Positions 1 to 9,390 of a stretch of DNA of 10,124 bases are shown in pieces. Location of the stretch: NCBI GenBank assembly GCA_000231825.2, contig JH720312.1:456254-466377 (forward strand). The letters are read 5' to 3'. How positions within the stretch are numbered: position 1 is the stretch's first letter; each line of letters opens with the position of its first letter. Made by a program: the position numbers and the translations under genes. Source of the DNA: Tetrahymena elliotti 4EA (lineage: Eukaryota; Ciliophora; Oligohymenophorea; Hymenostomatida; Tetrahymenidae). Under the pieces are notes generated by a model. The model ran no database searches, had not been told where the DNA came from, and saw only the letters and a list, made by a program, of their open reading frames with translations.

Positions 1-1598
1 TTACTTTAAATCTAATTTATTTGCTTAGTAATTTAATAATTTGCTTGAAAATCATCAGCAGTTTATTTTATAATGTCTGGTTTTAAATCAGATCCAATAA
101 ATAGCCTTTCTATGTTACTGACAATAAACTAACCTTAACTTTTTTAAATTATTTCATAAGAGAAATATTCATTTGATAATAAACTCAAAGTAGGTTCAGT
201 TGATTTCAATACCTATATATTGAAATTTACTATTTTACTAAAAGGATTTTCTTTCTCTTTTATGCTAAACAATAATGGGAAAACTTGAATTTAGGACATA
301 TCTATTATTAATACAGGTAAACATAAATTAATTTAGCTAATTTATTAAAGGCTAAGGCTGTTTTATCCTAAGTATGTAAGAAGTATGGAGTTAAAAACTT
401 AACTACTTTAAATTAAATCAAATTTCTCTTTTGGTTGGATAGAAAATTTGTAAATGAGTTTCAATTTATTAGTAGAAAAACCTAAAATATAGTTTGGTGT
501 CACAATAATAATTTGATTATTTAAATAAAAGAAAGCTCCTCCAGAAATTATCTACTAGATAGAAATATTATGATAATTGATAGATTGAGTTTCAAATGAT
601 AAAATATTTTAGTAAAATTTGATTTTGTAAAGTATTAAATAAGCTATTTATTAACTTTCATAATAATCTAAGGCATATACTTCATAAGAATTTATAGAAG
701 AAGATATAGTGTTATATTTGATTTTAGATGAGAAAGCCTTTTAAATAAATGAACTTTTTATTTGACTTAAGTATCCATTGCTTTAAACAAAGAAAACAGA
801 AAAAAATTATTACTGTTCACTTGATATATTGCATTTAACAAGATAAAACAAGTCATTATCTAAATACTACATGCCCAAAATATTTTAATCATAAAAGCTA
901 CTCTAAAGTTACAAATAGGTACTTGAATAGTGAAAAGAGACAATTTGATTATCTGAGATTCCAATGAAATATTAATACGAAAGTTAAAATTATACCTAAG
1001 ATATCCTTTACAGGTTTTAATTTAGATTAACTTGCTAAATTTATTGCCAAGATAAGCCTAAATTTACTTAATAAACTAAAGTTTGTTGAATCGAAGTAAT
1101 AATTATAAAGGTTAACCATTATGTTCCATATTTAAATTAAATAGTTTGTGACTTAATTCTACCTAAATATGGCCTTACATCATTATTAATTGTGTATTTT
1201 ATTGCTTATTTAATGTTAATCGTATTTTCAATTAATTATATCTCATCAAATACTAAATTAAAAACTTCTCGTGAAGAAAAGTCATTATTTATTATTACGC
1301 TTACTCTCAAGCAATTCTTATCATTAATATAATTGATCACATAAGAGTCTACAAGCTTTAAATCTTCTTATGTGGTTGTTTCAGACATAATGTTTAAAGG
1401 ATTTATTAATTTAATTCCTTATTGATCAAATTAACTTTAGATTTGATAATTATTCTAAGAAACATCAAAATAGTCTGATAAGTCTATCAGTTTGTATTCC
1501 TCCTATTACAAATTTAATGATACCCTTATCTCCTAGCATATTTATTCCTTTATTATAGCCATTAGGAATATAATAAATTTAATTTTATGAATATTCAT
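1..1598 (-). CDS. Large secreted/surface protein, N-terminal 532 residues (3' end outside window)
   Basis: The frame is open from ATG 1598-1596 to the left edge (532 codons plus 2 bases) when TAA and TAG are read as Gln. No in-frame TGA occurs. The start is the first ATG after an in-frame TGA at 1697-1695. It gives a signal-peptide-like N-terminus (MNIHKIKFIIFLMAII), so the protein probably enters the secretory pathway. The mature part starts with VSLNLQQEEYKLIDLSDYF, which matches VSLNLQQSEYKEIDLSQYF in the complete gene at 5056-9390. Collinear similarity, roughly half identical by eye near the edge, continues to the last visible residue: S532 here matches S540 there. The visible part is thus about 37% of the expected protein. 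It is rich in Gln, Asn, Ile, Ser and Tyr, with no membrane segment after the signal peptide. It looks like beta-rich extracellular sequence. I recognise no named domain and assign no function. Gln is mostly TAA, then CAA and TAG. I saw no intron. Confidence 0.88.
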
Positions 1599-2611
1599 TT
1601 ATTATCCTTCTAAATTAATAAACAAATTCAAATCAATATAATTAATATCAAATCTTTATATTTATCTTAAAATAAATGAATGTAAATATTAAATTCAATA
1701 AATACTTCATGACACACAAAACAAAATATTTATGTAATTTTCTTTTATAAAATTCTTTTAAAATTTAATCGGTTTAGAAATAAAATATTATTCTTTTTTA
1801 AAAAAATCATAGAAATTATTCTTATTTTAATAAGACGATTCATTGCATCTATCTTTTTAAATTTAAATTATTTTTTTTCAAATAAGAATAACTTGTAATA
1901 AGTTAGTAAAAAAAGAAATAGGTAAAATAATTTTTACAAAGCATCAATGTTTAAACTTTTCATAGTGATTGATTAATTGTAAAAATAAAAAATCATATTA
2001 AAGTGAGTTATCAAAACTGATGTTCCTTTTTTTAATAATAATAATATTATTCATTGACAAATAATTCCTAAGCAATCAAAAAAAGATAATTATCTTTTAG
2101 AGCTATGTTTGTTTAGCAATTCTTATTTCATTTTTTAATTCTACTGTATTTTAATTTAATTTGTGTTTACTATGATTTATCAAATTCATTTATGAGTTAT
2201 TTATTTCTATTTAGCACTGCTTGATCTAACCTCTCAAAAATTCAATAAAAATAAGTTTCTAAAGTCGATAAGTTGTCTATATTTTTAATTTGGTAAACTA
2301 GAAATATATTTATGTTTTTCTTTTTGCTATTTTTTAAAATCACTACTTTATTTCTGAAGAGTTTTAATTTATTTATTTATTTATTATTTTGCATTGTTTT
2401 AATAAACTATACATTTTTTTATTTGATTGAACAATTGATCTCTAAATTGAATTGTTTTGTCATTAAGTGGTTTAAATCATCTCCAAATGAGACATACATT
2501 AGATTAGCTTATAATTTTGTTTAAAGATGAACTAAAAAATAAAAAATAAATTAATTAATAAATATTAAGTAACCCTCAAAATTCTGAAATAAATAAATAA
2601 AAGATTAAAGA
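1599..2611. other. A/T-rich spacer between divergent genes
   Basis: This stretch separates the 5' ends of the minus-strand gene on the left and the plus-strand broken gene on the right, so promoters for both should lie here. I could not pick out a TATA box or a shared motif, and the bases just upstream of the two large paralogues (1599-1680 and 9391-9480) show no obvious similarity. It holds a short ATTT tetranucleotide run at 2367-2383, an AAAT run at about 2587-2600 and a perfect 12-base palindrome at 2040-2051. Several frames are open for 40 to 100 codons (for example 2225-2530 plus and 2499-2242 minus). With TGA as the only stop and this composition, such lengths are expected by chance. 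No gene is called. Confidence 0.6.
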
Positions 2612-2779
2612 ATGAACTTAGTGAAATTTGATATATTTTCTTCTCATTTCCTATTTAATATAGGAAATACAGACAGAAGAAAGGCAACAACAACAGGATT
2701 TATTTTAACTTTAGCTACATTTTTCTACTTATTTTGTTTTCTTATCACATTAGTATTTTACAAATTAAATAGATCCTAA

Positions 2780-2810
2780 GTATAGATCCTAGAGTTTTGT
2801 AAGTTCATAG
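2780..2810 (+). other. Possible 31-base intron (GTA...TAG) or site of a one-base gain
   Basis: The frame before this point reads ...YKLNRSQ and the frame after it reads RKDFPLAQNPIAS, offset by one base. Removing a 31-base GT-AG segment joins them in frame, and such a length would suit the very short introns of Paramecium. Alternatively, a single surplus base near 2770 lets translation run straight through as ...YKLN-DPKYRSQSFVSSQRKDFPL, which is at least as protein-like. I slightly prefer the one-base change, because the rest of this gene carries similar lesions. Confidence 0.3.
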
Positions 2811-3123
2811 AGAAAAGATTTTCCACTGGCTTAAAATCCGATTGCCTCTAGGTTCGAATATGATTTGAATTAGGTTATAAGAAATTTAGAGTAACAAAGA
2901 AATAAAACATATCTTAATCATTATACAATATTCAGATTTTAAAATGTCACTAATCAAACTCTAACTAAATTGAAGTTATTTGAGTGTTCAGGTCCTTTAC
3001 TTTAAGGTTACATATGCACAGATACCTCTATTATCTCAAATTAATCTTTAATATTAAATAATAACTAAAGCACTGTTTCTTAAATTATTATCCTAACTTT
3101 TGCATGTTTCTCAGATAGTTACA

Positions 3124-3159
3124 GTAAAAATAAACCAAATAACTGAGCTAATTAAACAG
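3124..3159 (+). other. Possible 36-base intron or in-frame nonsense TGA (3144-3146)
   Basis: The frame contains TGA at 3144-3146. A GT-AG segment of 36 bases containing it can be removed without changing frame, joining ...CFSDSY to KLNFVIRKW. Read through instead, the flanks are also protein-like (KNKPNN, then ANQTELNFVIRKW). TGA would then be one base change from TGC or TGT (Cys). The two explanations cannot be separated without a transcript or a homologue alignment. Confidence 0.3.
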
Positions 3160-4743
3160 AATTAAATTTTGTAATTAGAAAATGGACCTCGAAAATACGT
3201 GTTAAGGCTCAAGTATCACAGTTTAATATCACTTCAAAGTAAAATGAAATCAATTATATTGATAAATTTTAATTTCTTAGTCCATAAATGAGCTCTTTAA
3301 CTACTTTATCTGCATAAAAATATTAAACAACAGTTAACTAAGGTGTATTTTTCTAATCATCCACTTAATGCTTTTCACTTAGTTCCTATGATTTAAAAAC
3401 TTAGTATCTTAATATTTCAACTGGTCAAATTCCTTCGGGATAACTGGCACTGAAACTAGGAGATGCTGTATAATATATCTAGATTTAATATCCTACTTTT
3501 ACTGGAGTGTTAGAACTTGTTAACACAGCTTTTTCTATTCTAATGGTTTTAGGGTTTATTGGTAGATATTTAGCTCAAAAATTAATAAAATAAAATTTTT
3601 TTTACTTTTTTTACAAAACTTCTCCTTAAATTCATATGAAACAATTCTAAGAATTAATAACCTTTTTAATACACAAGAAGTAAATTTTTTTGAGGGTTCA
3701 ATAAAACCAGCTTAAATTGAATTACCCAAAAAATTTAAGAAAAAAAATAAAAAGATTCAATATCTATACCATCTATTTTAGCTAAATCAAAATTACAGGT
3801 TGATGATAGAAATTCAATATGCCAAAGTAAAGTCACTCCAAATGATTTAGAAGATTAAGAAAAAGAGTCAATTAATGAAGAAACATCTAAATCTTTATTT
3901 TACTTAAAAAAAGTGAATTTGAAAAAAAATTATTTAAAAGAGTTATCTGTATTTTAAAAATACTGTTTTAATGGGAATAAATCAGCAATTACTAATGGAT
4001 AGCAACAAAAATTAAACTTAAAAGAAAATACACCTTAAAAAGGACATTTTCTTAAGTAATTCAAACTGAAAATCCTTTGATTGCTAATTTATCCAGTAGA
4101 GATACAAAGGCAGAAAATTTTTAACAATCATAAGGACTCAAAAAATTAAGCTCAGATAAATAAATACTAACTTGATAGACTCAAACAATTTTAAGATAAA
4201 AATGTTTTAATGAAAATAAAACAAATTCTTTTTAATCAGAAGTAATTTTTTTAAAATTTTTAATTCTAATTTTTTTAATTTACTTTTAATCAAGACTTTT
4301 TTCAAAAAAACCTTAAAACGGAGAGTAAAAATCAATTAAAAGCTAAATTGAATATTAAGTGAATAAAAGTTTAAATATATTTTGAGCTTTACAAAGATTT
4401 GCTATTTTTGAAGAAGGCAATTATGATTTTATTAACTTAAGAATAGTTGGCAACTATCAAGTTGATAGGTTGTTCTGTAAGTTATGATCCAAGCAAAGAA
4501 ATTCTAAATAAAACAGATTAGCTGTCAAAATATTAAAGTTAAATTGTTACTTTTTAAGTGTAGGTTCATAATAAATTTTTATAATTTATAAAATCTACTT
4601 ATTTAGATAAATAGTTCTAGAATTATTTCTTCCTTATTTAAATGAAAAGTAGATATGTATTTATTTTCTAAAATGTTTTAATTTAAATTGATACGAATTC
4701 TTCAATTATTAATTTTTTTTAATTTTTTATTACTTACTTATGA

Positions 4744-5055
4744 CAGTAATTTTTCTAGTGAACAAAAAATAAAATTCTAATTCAATTAATTTACTGTAAG
4801 TGATTAAAATATTTTTTCATAATAAAAAAAATTCGAAGAATTAAAAGTTGAATTCAAAAATTATTTTAAAAGGTTAATAATCAAATTTACATGAAAAAAA
4901 AAATATTAATCCAACATATCACATAAACAAAAAAATTAAGTTATTTAAAAGTAATTTTTCCAAAATATCTCTAAAAATAATACAAATAAAAAATTATTTA
5001 AAATCATTACAAATTTTTATTTTAAAAAAATATAAAAATAATTTTGAAATTTCTT
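4744..5055. other. Short A/T-rich convergent spacer
   Basis: These 312 bases lie between the 3' end of the plus-strand broken gene and the 3' end of the large minus-strand gene. The stretch is nearly all A and T with many A and T runs. It should hold both polyadenylation regions, but no specific signal can be singled out in such sequence. I see no gene, RNA or repeat. Confidence 0.6.
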
Positions 5056-8000
5056 TCACAAAATGAAAAATATTAAAATTAATAAGAATAAAAATTCTAT
5101 CTTATTTGAGAGTGTTTATTAAACTGGAGTTATTTTGACCTAAACAGGTAAAGTTGTTTTTTAGTTAGAATAGACTCCAATTGGTGTTAAGTAAAATCCT
5201 ACTGAATCGAAACTTGTTGAGGAATTAAAGCTACTCACTATCAATTAACTTGTACTGATGTAATTTAATTATCCAACACTTCCTACTTTGTCATCCTTTC
5301 TATTCATAAAATAGTAACAATTTTAGTTAGCAAAAAATATTTTCATTTAACCACTTAGAGAAATTGAATCTATCAGCTAATATTCAAAAGAGCTTTTTAT
5401 TGTGAAAGGTTGTTGCTTGGTTTAGTAGTAGAAAAATATAATGATTTGTGGAGCTTAAAAATTTTGCATAACTAGTATTGTTTACTATGTATCAAGTGAC
5501 TAACTTGCAAATCCTAAAAACTAATAGTTGGGCTCATTAAAATATTAGTAACAATCTAATTTTTCAAATTTCTTGTCTTAGTTAAATTTAAGTTAAATTT
5601 CAAACAAAGAAGAGTTATCTAAACTAATGATGAATTTGGTTTAGCCATTCTATATTATGCTGTATACTTTTGTCACAAAACTTTGATTATCTAAATTTTA
5701 ATTCAAATTAATTAGAATATTTTTAATGTCTATTTTCTAAAATTTGTCAAAATTTTTCTCAATTTAGTAGTATGCAAATCCATTTTCAGAAAAGAAGATA
5801 TTAGATTAGCATTCATTACTCCACATAAAGTAAACAATATTTAAACGATTCAAATTTTCATAAGCAGAGCAATCAATTGAGAATGATCCTTTATTCCCTC
5901 CTGTTAGTATGATTGAGCAAACAGAATATTTGACAGAATTTTGGATTGTTGCAATAAGACCTAATTGAGGATCATAAGATATTTTTTGTAAAGTCTAGGT
6001 GATTTTATCAAATTAATTTGTAACAGAAACCCATGACTCATTCTTAATTAGTTTAATTTCAGGAGTTTAGCTATATAGTTAAGGCTATTGAAGCACAGTT
6101 ATCCTATTAAATTATTAAGTCTAAGGATTTTATTTGTTTTAGCAAAGAGTAAAGAATGTTTGCTTGATAGTATTTTTATTGGTAGCAGCATCTAATGTTA
6201 TTGAAATTGAGGATTCATCTGTTTGTAAATAGCAATAATCTAAGTTGTCACCTAAGGTTATGCTCAAAATATTTTAGAAAATGAGTTTATTTGAGTAAGT
6301 TGTTCCAACAATATCTCCAAATAATATGGTATCATAAGCATTCATTCCATTTGTTAATGTATCAACCAAACTGTTTTGGAGATAAATTCTTAAGTCCATA
6401 ATTTATGAGCTGTAAGCAATTTGCCATCCAAAGAAATTTCCATAATAAATATTACTATCACTGAAGGAGTAGAGATCATTGGCTTTTAAGTCTTATGAGT
6501 CAAAGTAGTTTAGTAGCTATTTTACTCCATTAGATTCCCTATTGATATATCCATTTTATGAAGATAAATCTTTTTAGAGATTAATATTCAAAGTCATTTG
6601 TTGATTTTCTTAAGATGATTTTAAGCTATTCTTAAGACTATTTGCTATTTAAACTGATGCTTATGAGGGGAAATTATAGTCAGAACTGTATCTCTCATCG
6701 GATATTTGATAGTCCATTGAAATTTAGATTGAATAAGAAATAGAGAAAAATTTAATTGAAGTAGCATCAGTTTTTGTACTGATGAAGCCAATTAGACTAC
6801 TTCCAAAGAAAGATATGTCAAAAGATTTCACATCGACTAGGATAGAGCACAAAAGTTAATTTTAAGAATTTACTTAATTCATTCTGAAGATTAATAAGAC
6901 TTACTCATTATTTTAATTAGTACCTGGGATGACTAAGTATTCTTGCATGTTTAAAACGTTGGCAGATCTTTGGATTAAAGATGAGTCAGCAACTTATAGA
7001 GTGTAACCTAATCCATAAAGAGACCTTAAGTATTAAGGATCAATAGGAACATTGATAAAGCTAATTTAATCATTATAGCTATATAGTTTAATTTCTGAAG
7101 TATTGTCTGTATATGATCTAATCACAACAAATTTATTGAAGAGTAAAATGATTTATCTTGAAGACTCTTACTTGATTCCATCAGGTATATTTATTGATTA
7201 GGAATAGAATTAATTAATATAGTCATATGATTTAATGACATTTTTATCTATAAAAAATAAAATATTATTTTCTGGATCATATGACATAACTGTTTCATTT
7301 TCACTAATATCTAAATTAGTTAACTATCTGTGAGAAAGAAGTTTGGTAGTTGGATCAAAAATATTTGAATAATATTAAATAATTGTAATGCATTTATTAG
7401 AAGCAAAAAATAAATATTGATTAATAGGATCTATGAGACAATTAACAAAATTATCAGACGCATCAAACTAAAGCATTCCTAAAATATAATGTTTTGCCTA
7501 AATTATCGGCAGATAGATTTAAAAAATCTAATTGTCATAAACACAAGCAATTTGTCTGATTTGAGTGTAGATTACATTACTTATGTAAGTCTATTATTTA
7601 TCCAAAATAGAATAAGAATAGTTATTATTTGAGTCAATAGATAGCTAGAGTAGCTAAATCTCAAATACTGTTTTTTATGTTTATTGAGCTTCTACTGTAT
7701 AGACTGCTAAAAATAAATTCTCAATATAAGTATCAGAAAAATACATTAAATTTTTAATTTCAAGCTGAACACTTTGAATGGAATTTATTTGCTTGGATAC
7801 TTGGTAATTTATCTAGAAATCATTAGATTTTTTTTGATTAATAATAAGATTCAAGTCTGAACCAATAATATATTTTTCTATGTTTTTTATTACGAAATTA
7901 CCCTTACTTTATTAGATAATTTAATAAATATTGTATTGATTTTGAATGATGCTTATTGTTGGCTCAGTTTAGCTCAAAGTTTAAATTTAGAAATTCACTA

Positions 8001-9390
8001 TTTAGGAAAATAGGTTTTCTTCTTATTCTCTCACACTAAAATTAAATTTAGAATCTTTAATTTAAGTCATGTCTATGGTCATCAAAGGCAAAGACAAAGT
8101 AACTTGATATGTCTCATATTTAACTTATTCAGATTATTTAGCATATGTAAATAATAAAGTGCTAAAAACCTAGCTCACATCAATCAAAGTTAAACCTTAG
8201 ATAGGATCTAGTTAGAATTCATAAATAAGCTTACCTTATGAAATAGAAAAACCAAGAACATAGTTCTTAGTTACAGCAGCAATCAAATCGTTTGAAATGA
8301 AATAGACTCCAAAATCAAAATTTAGACTTAAATTAGAATTAAATTGAACTGTTTCTACATTCAAAGTGTTACTATCTTAATAGAAAGTAACTTTGTAGAG
8401 TGTCATCTGATTAATAGCCTAATCTTACTAAGTTTCTAGAACATAAACAAGATTTTAATTAATTTATTAAGTGATATATTTTAACTTGCTTCGATCTTCA
8501 ATTTAATTTGGAAAAGAATCACCTCCAGCAACAAAAATAGGATTTGAACTTGTATCTTACATGTAAGCTACACCAAAGTAAAAGCTTCCATCTTACATAG
8601 TGCACTTTACTAAATAAAAAGCATCATTTTCCATATATTCCATATCTTTAGAATAAGTACCACAAGGATTATATATTGAGCTAATATATTTAAGAGTAGA
8701 GTCCTGTAATAGTGATAGAACAATTTATTAAATATCACCAATTCCTAAAAAATAGTATGTATTAATATCATTATATTCTTGCTAATTTTGAAGATAAAAA
8801 TAAAAATATAATTCTGAGTCATAGCCTACGTTAAAAGATTTTTAATTAGAAACATTTGTTTAATAAATGATATTATTTTCATTTAATTGAATGAACACTA
8901 ATGCTTAGTTTGTATCTATTTTTAACACTTAGAGTTTTCCATTAGTATATAAAGTTGATTATGACAAAGTAATTTTCCAAATTCTTACTTATTTAATTGT
9001 TATAAATCTTTGTATATTTTAAATTTCCTCATAGACTACAGTACAGAAAAGATCAAAAGGCTCATCCCAATTCAAGTATGCACCTACTCTATTTGAAAAT
9101 GTTGAACTCTATTACAATATGACAGATGAATCTAATTTTTAGAAAGAGTCTGCTTCTACTTTTTATGGTTCAAAAATTAATGGATTAACTAATTTCACTC
9201 CATTAATATTGTCAATTGTGTCTAAATAAAATGGTTTTTATGTGATTCCAAAATATTGTGACAAATCTATTTCTTTGTACTCACTCTATTGGAGATTGAG
9301 AGAAACATTAATGGGCTCACTTTTTGATATTACTAAACAAAGTAATAATAAACCTATAAAGAAAAGAGAGTGTTTTCCTTTTTATTTCAT
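5056..9390 (-). CDS. Large secreted/surface protein, 1444 residues, complete; paralogue of the gene at 1-1598
   Basis: With TAA and TAG as Gln the frame is open from ATG 9390-9388 to TGA 5058-5056 without interruption. The start is the first ATG after an in-frame TGA at 9510-9508. It gives a clear signal peptide: MKQKGKHS, then a hydrophobic core LFFIGLLLLCLVI (residues 9-21), with cleavage likely near residue 24. No other membrane segment appears until the last residues (about 1431-1444, IEFLFLLILIFFIL). These end directly at the stop and follow a small-residue spot (LSNK), as in a GPI-anchor signal; a plain C-terminal anchor is also possible. Residues 1-540 align with the partial gene at the left edge. 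Residues about 650-760 hold short repeated strand patterns (NQYLFFASNKCITII, NNILFFIDKNVIKSYDY) that hint at a beta-propeller; this is inference. Cys is sparse and N-glycosylation sites are common. Function is unknown; an extracellular or cell-surface role is inferred from the two ends. I saw no intron and no frame break. Confidence 0.93.

Larger units (their letters stand above)
2612..4743 (+). pseudogene. Two-pass membrane protein of a ciliate-type family, probably a broken gene
   Basis: ATG 2612 is the first ATG after an in-frame TGA at 2585-2587. It opens MNLVKFDIFSSHFLFNIG followed by a membrane segment (residues about 29-50). An extracytoplasmic region of about 245 residues follows. A second membrane segment (about 3507-3575, ending LGFIGRYLAQKLIK) leads into a long polar cytoplasmic tail. 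The tail ends in a conserved-looking helix, ELYKDLLFLKKAIMILL, then QLATIKLIGCS (4384 onward), and stops at TGA 4741-4743. From memory this layout and these motifs match a large ciliate family annotated only as putative transmembrane proteins; its function is unknown. The reading frame is broken. It changes frame at about 2770-2810, in T runs at 3596-3612, in an A run at 3740-3747, at 4036-4041 and at 4380-4383. It also has in-frame TGAs at 3144-3146 and 4173-4175. Protein-like sequence continues across each break. Decay is the simplest reading, since the large gene to the right is intact. Two of the breaks could instead be short introns, and single-base assembly errors cannot be excluded. Confidence 0.65.

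Noticed and set aside
2040..2051. 12-base perfect palindrome AATAATATTATT
   Set aside because: In sequence this rich in A and T such palindromes arise easily, and no partner copy or nearby promoter feature supports a function.
2105..2224. Short frame starting MFVQQFLFHFLILLYF, like a signal peptide
   Set aside because: It has only 39 codons before TGA. A GT-AG segment could extend it, but the resulting sequence is T-run derived and resembles no protein I know.
2312..2530. Plus-strand frame rich in Phe, Leu and Ile
   Set aside because: Its hydrophobic composition follows from T-rich spacer DNA. There is no motif or similarity, and a competing minus-strand frame (2499-2242, 85 codons) overlaps it. 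Both lengths are expected by chance with a single stop codon.
2850..2862. GGTTCGAATA, similar to a tRNA B box
   Set aside because: It lies in coding-like sequence of the broken gene. There is no matching A box and no cloverleaf pairing around it, and ciliate tRNA genes would stand out by their higher G+C.
4242..4294. T-rich GT...AG segment in the tail of the broken gene, possible intron
   Set aside because: Its 53 bases would put the two sides out of frame, whereas frame 0 runs through the segment without a stop, so removal is not needed.
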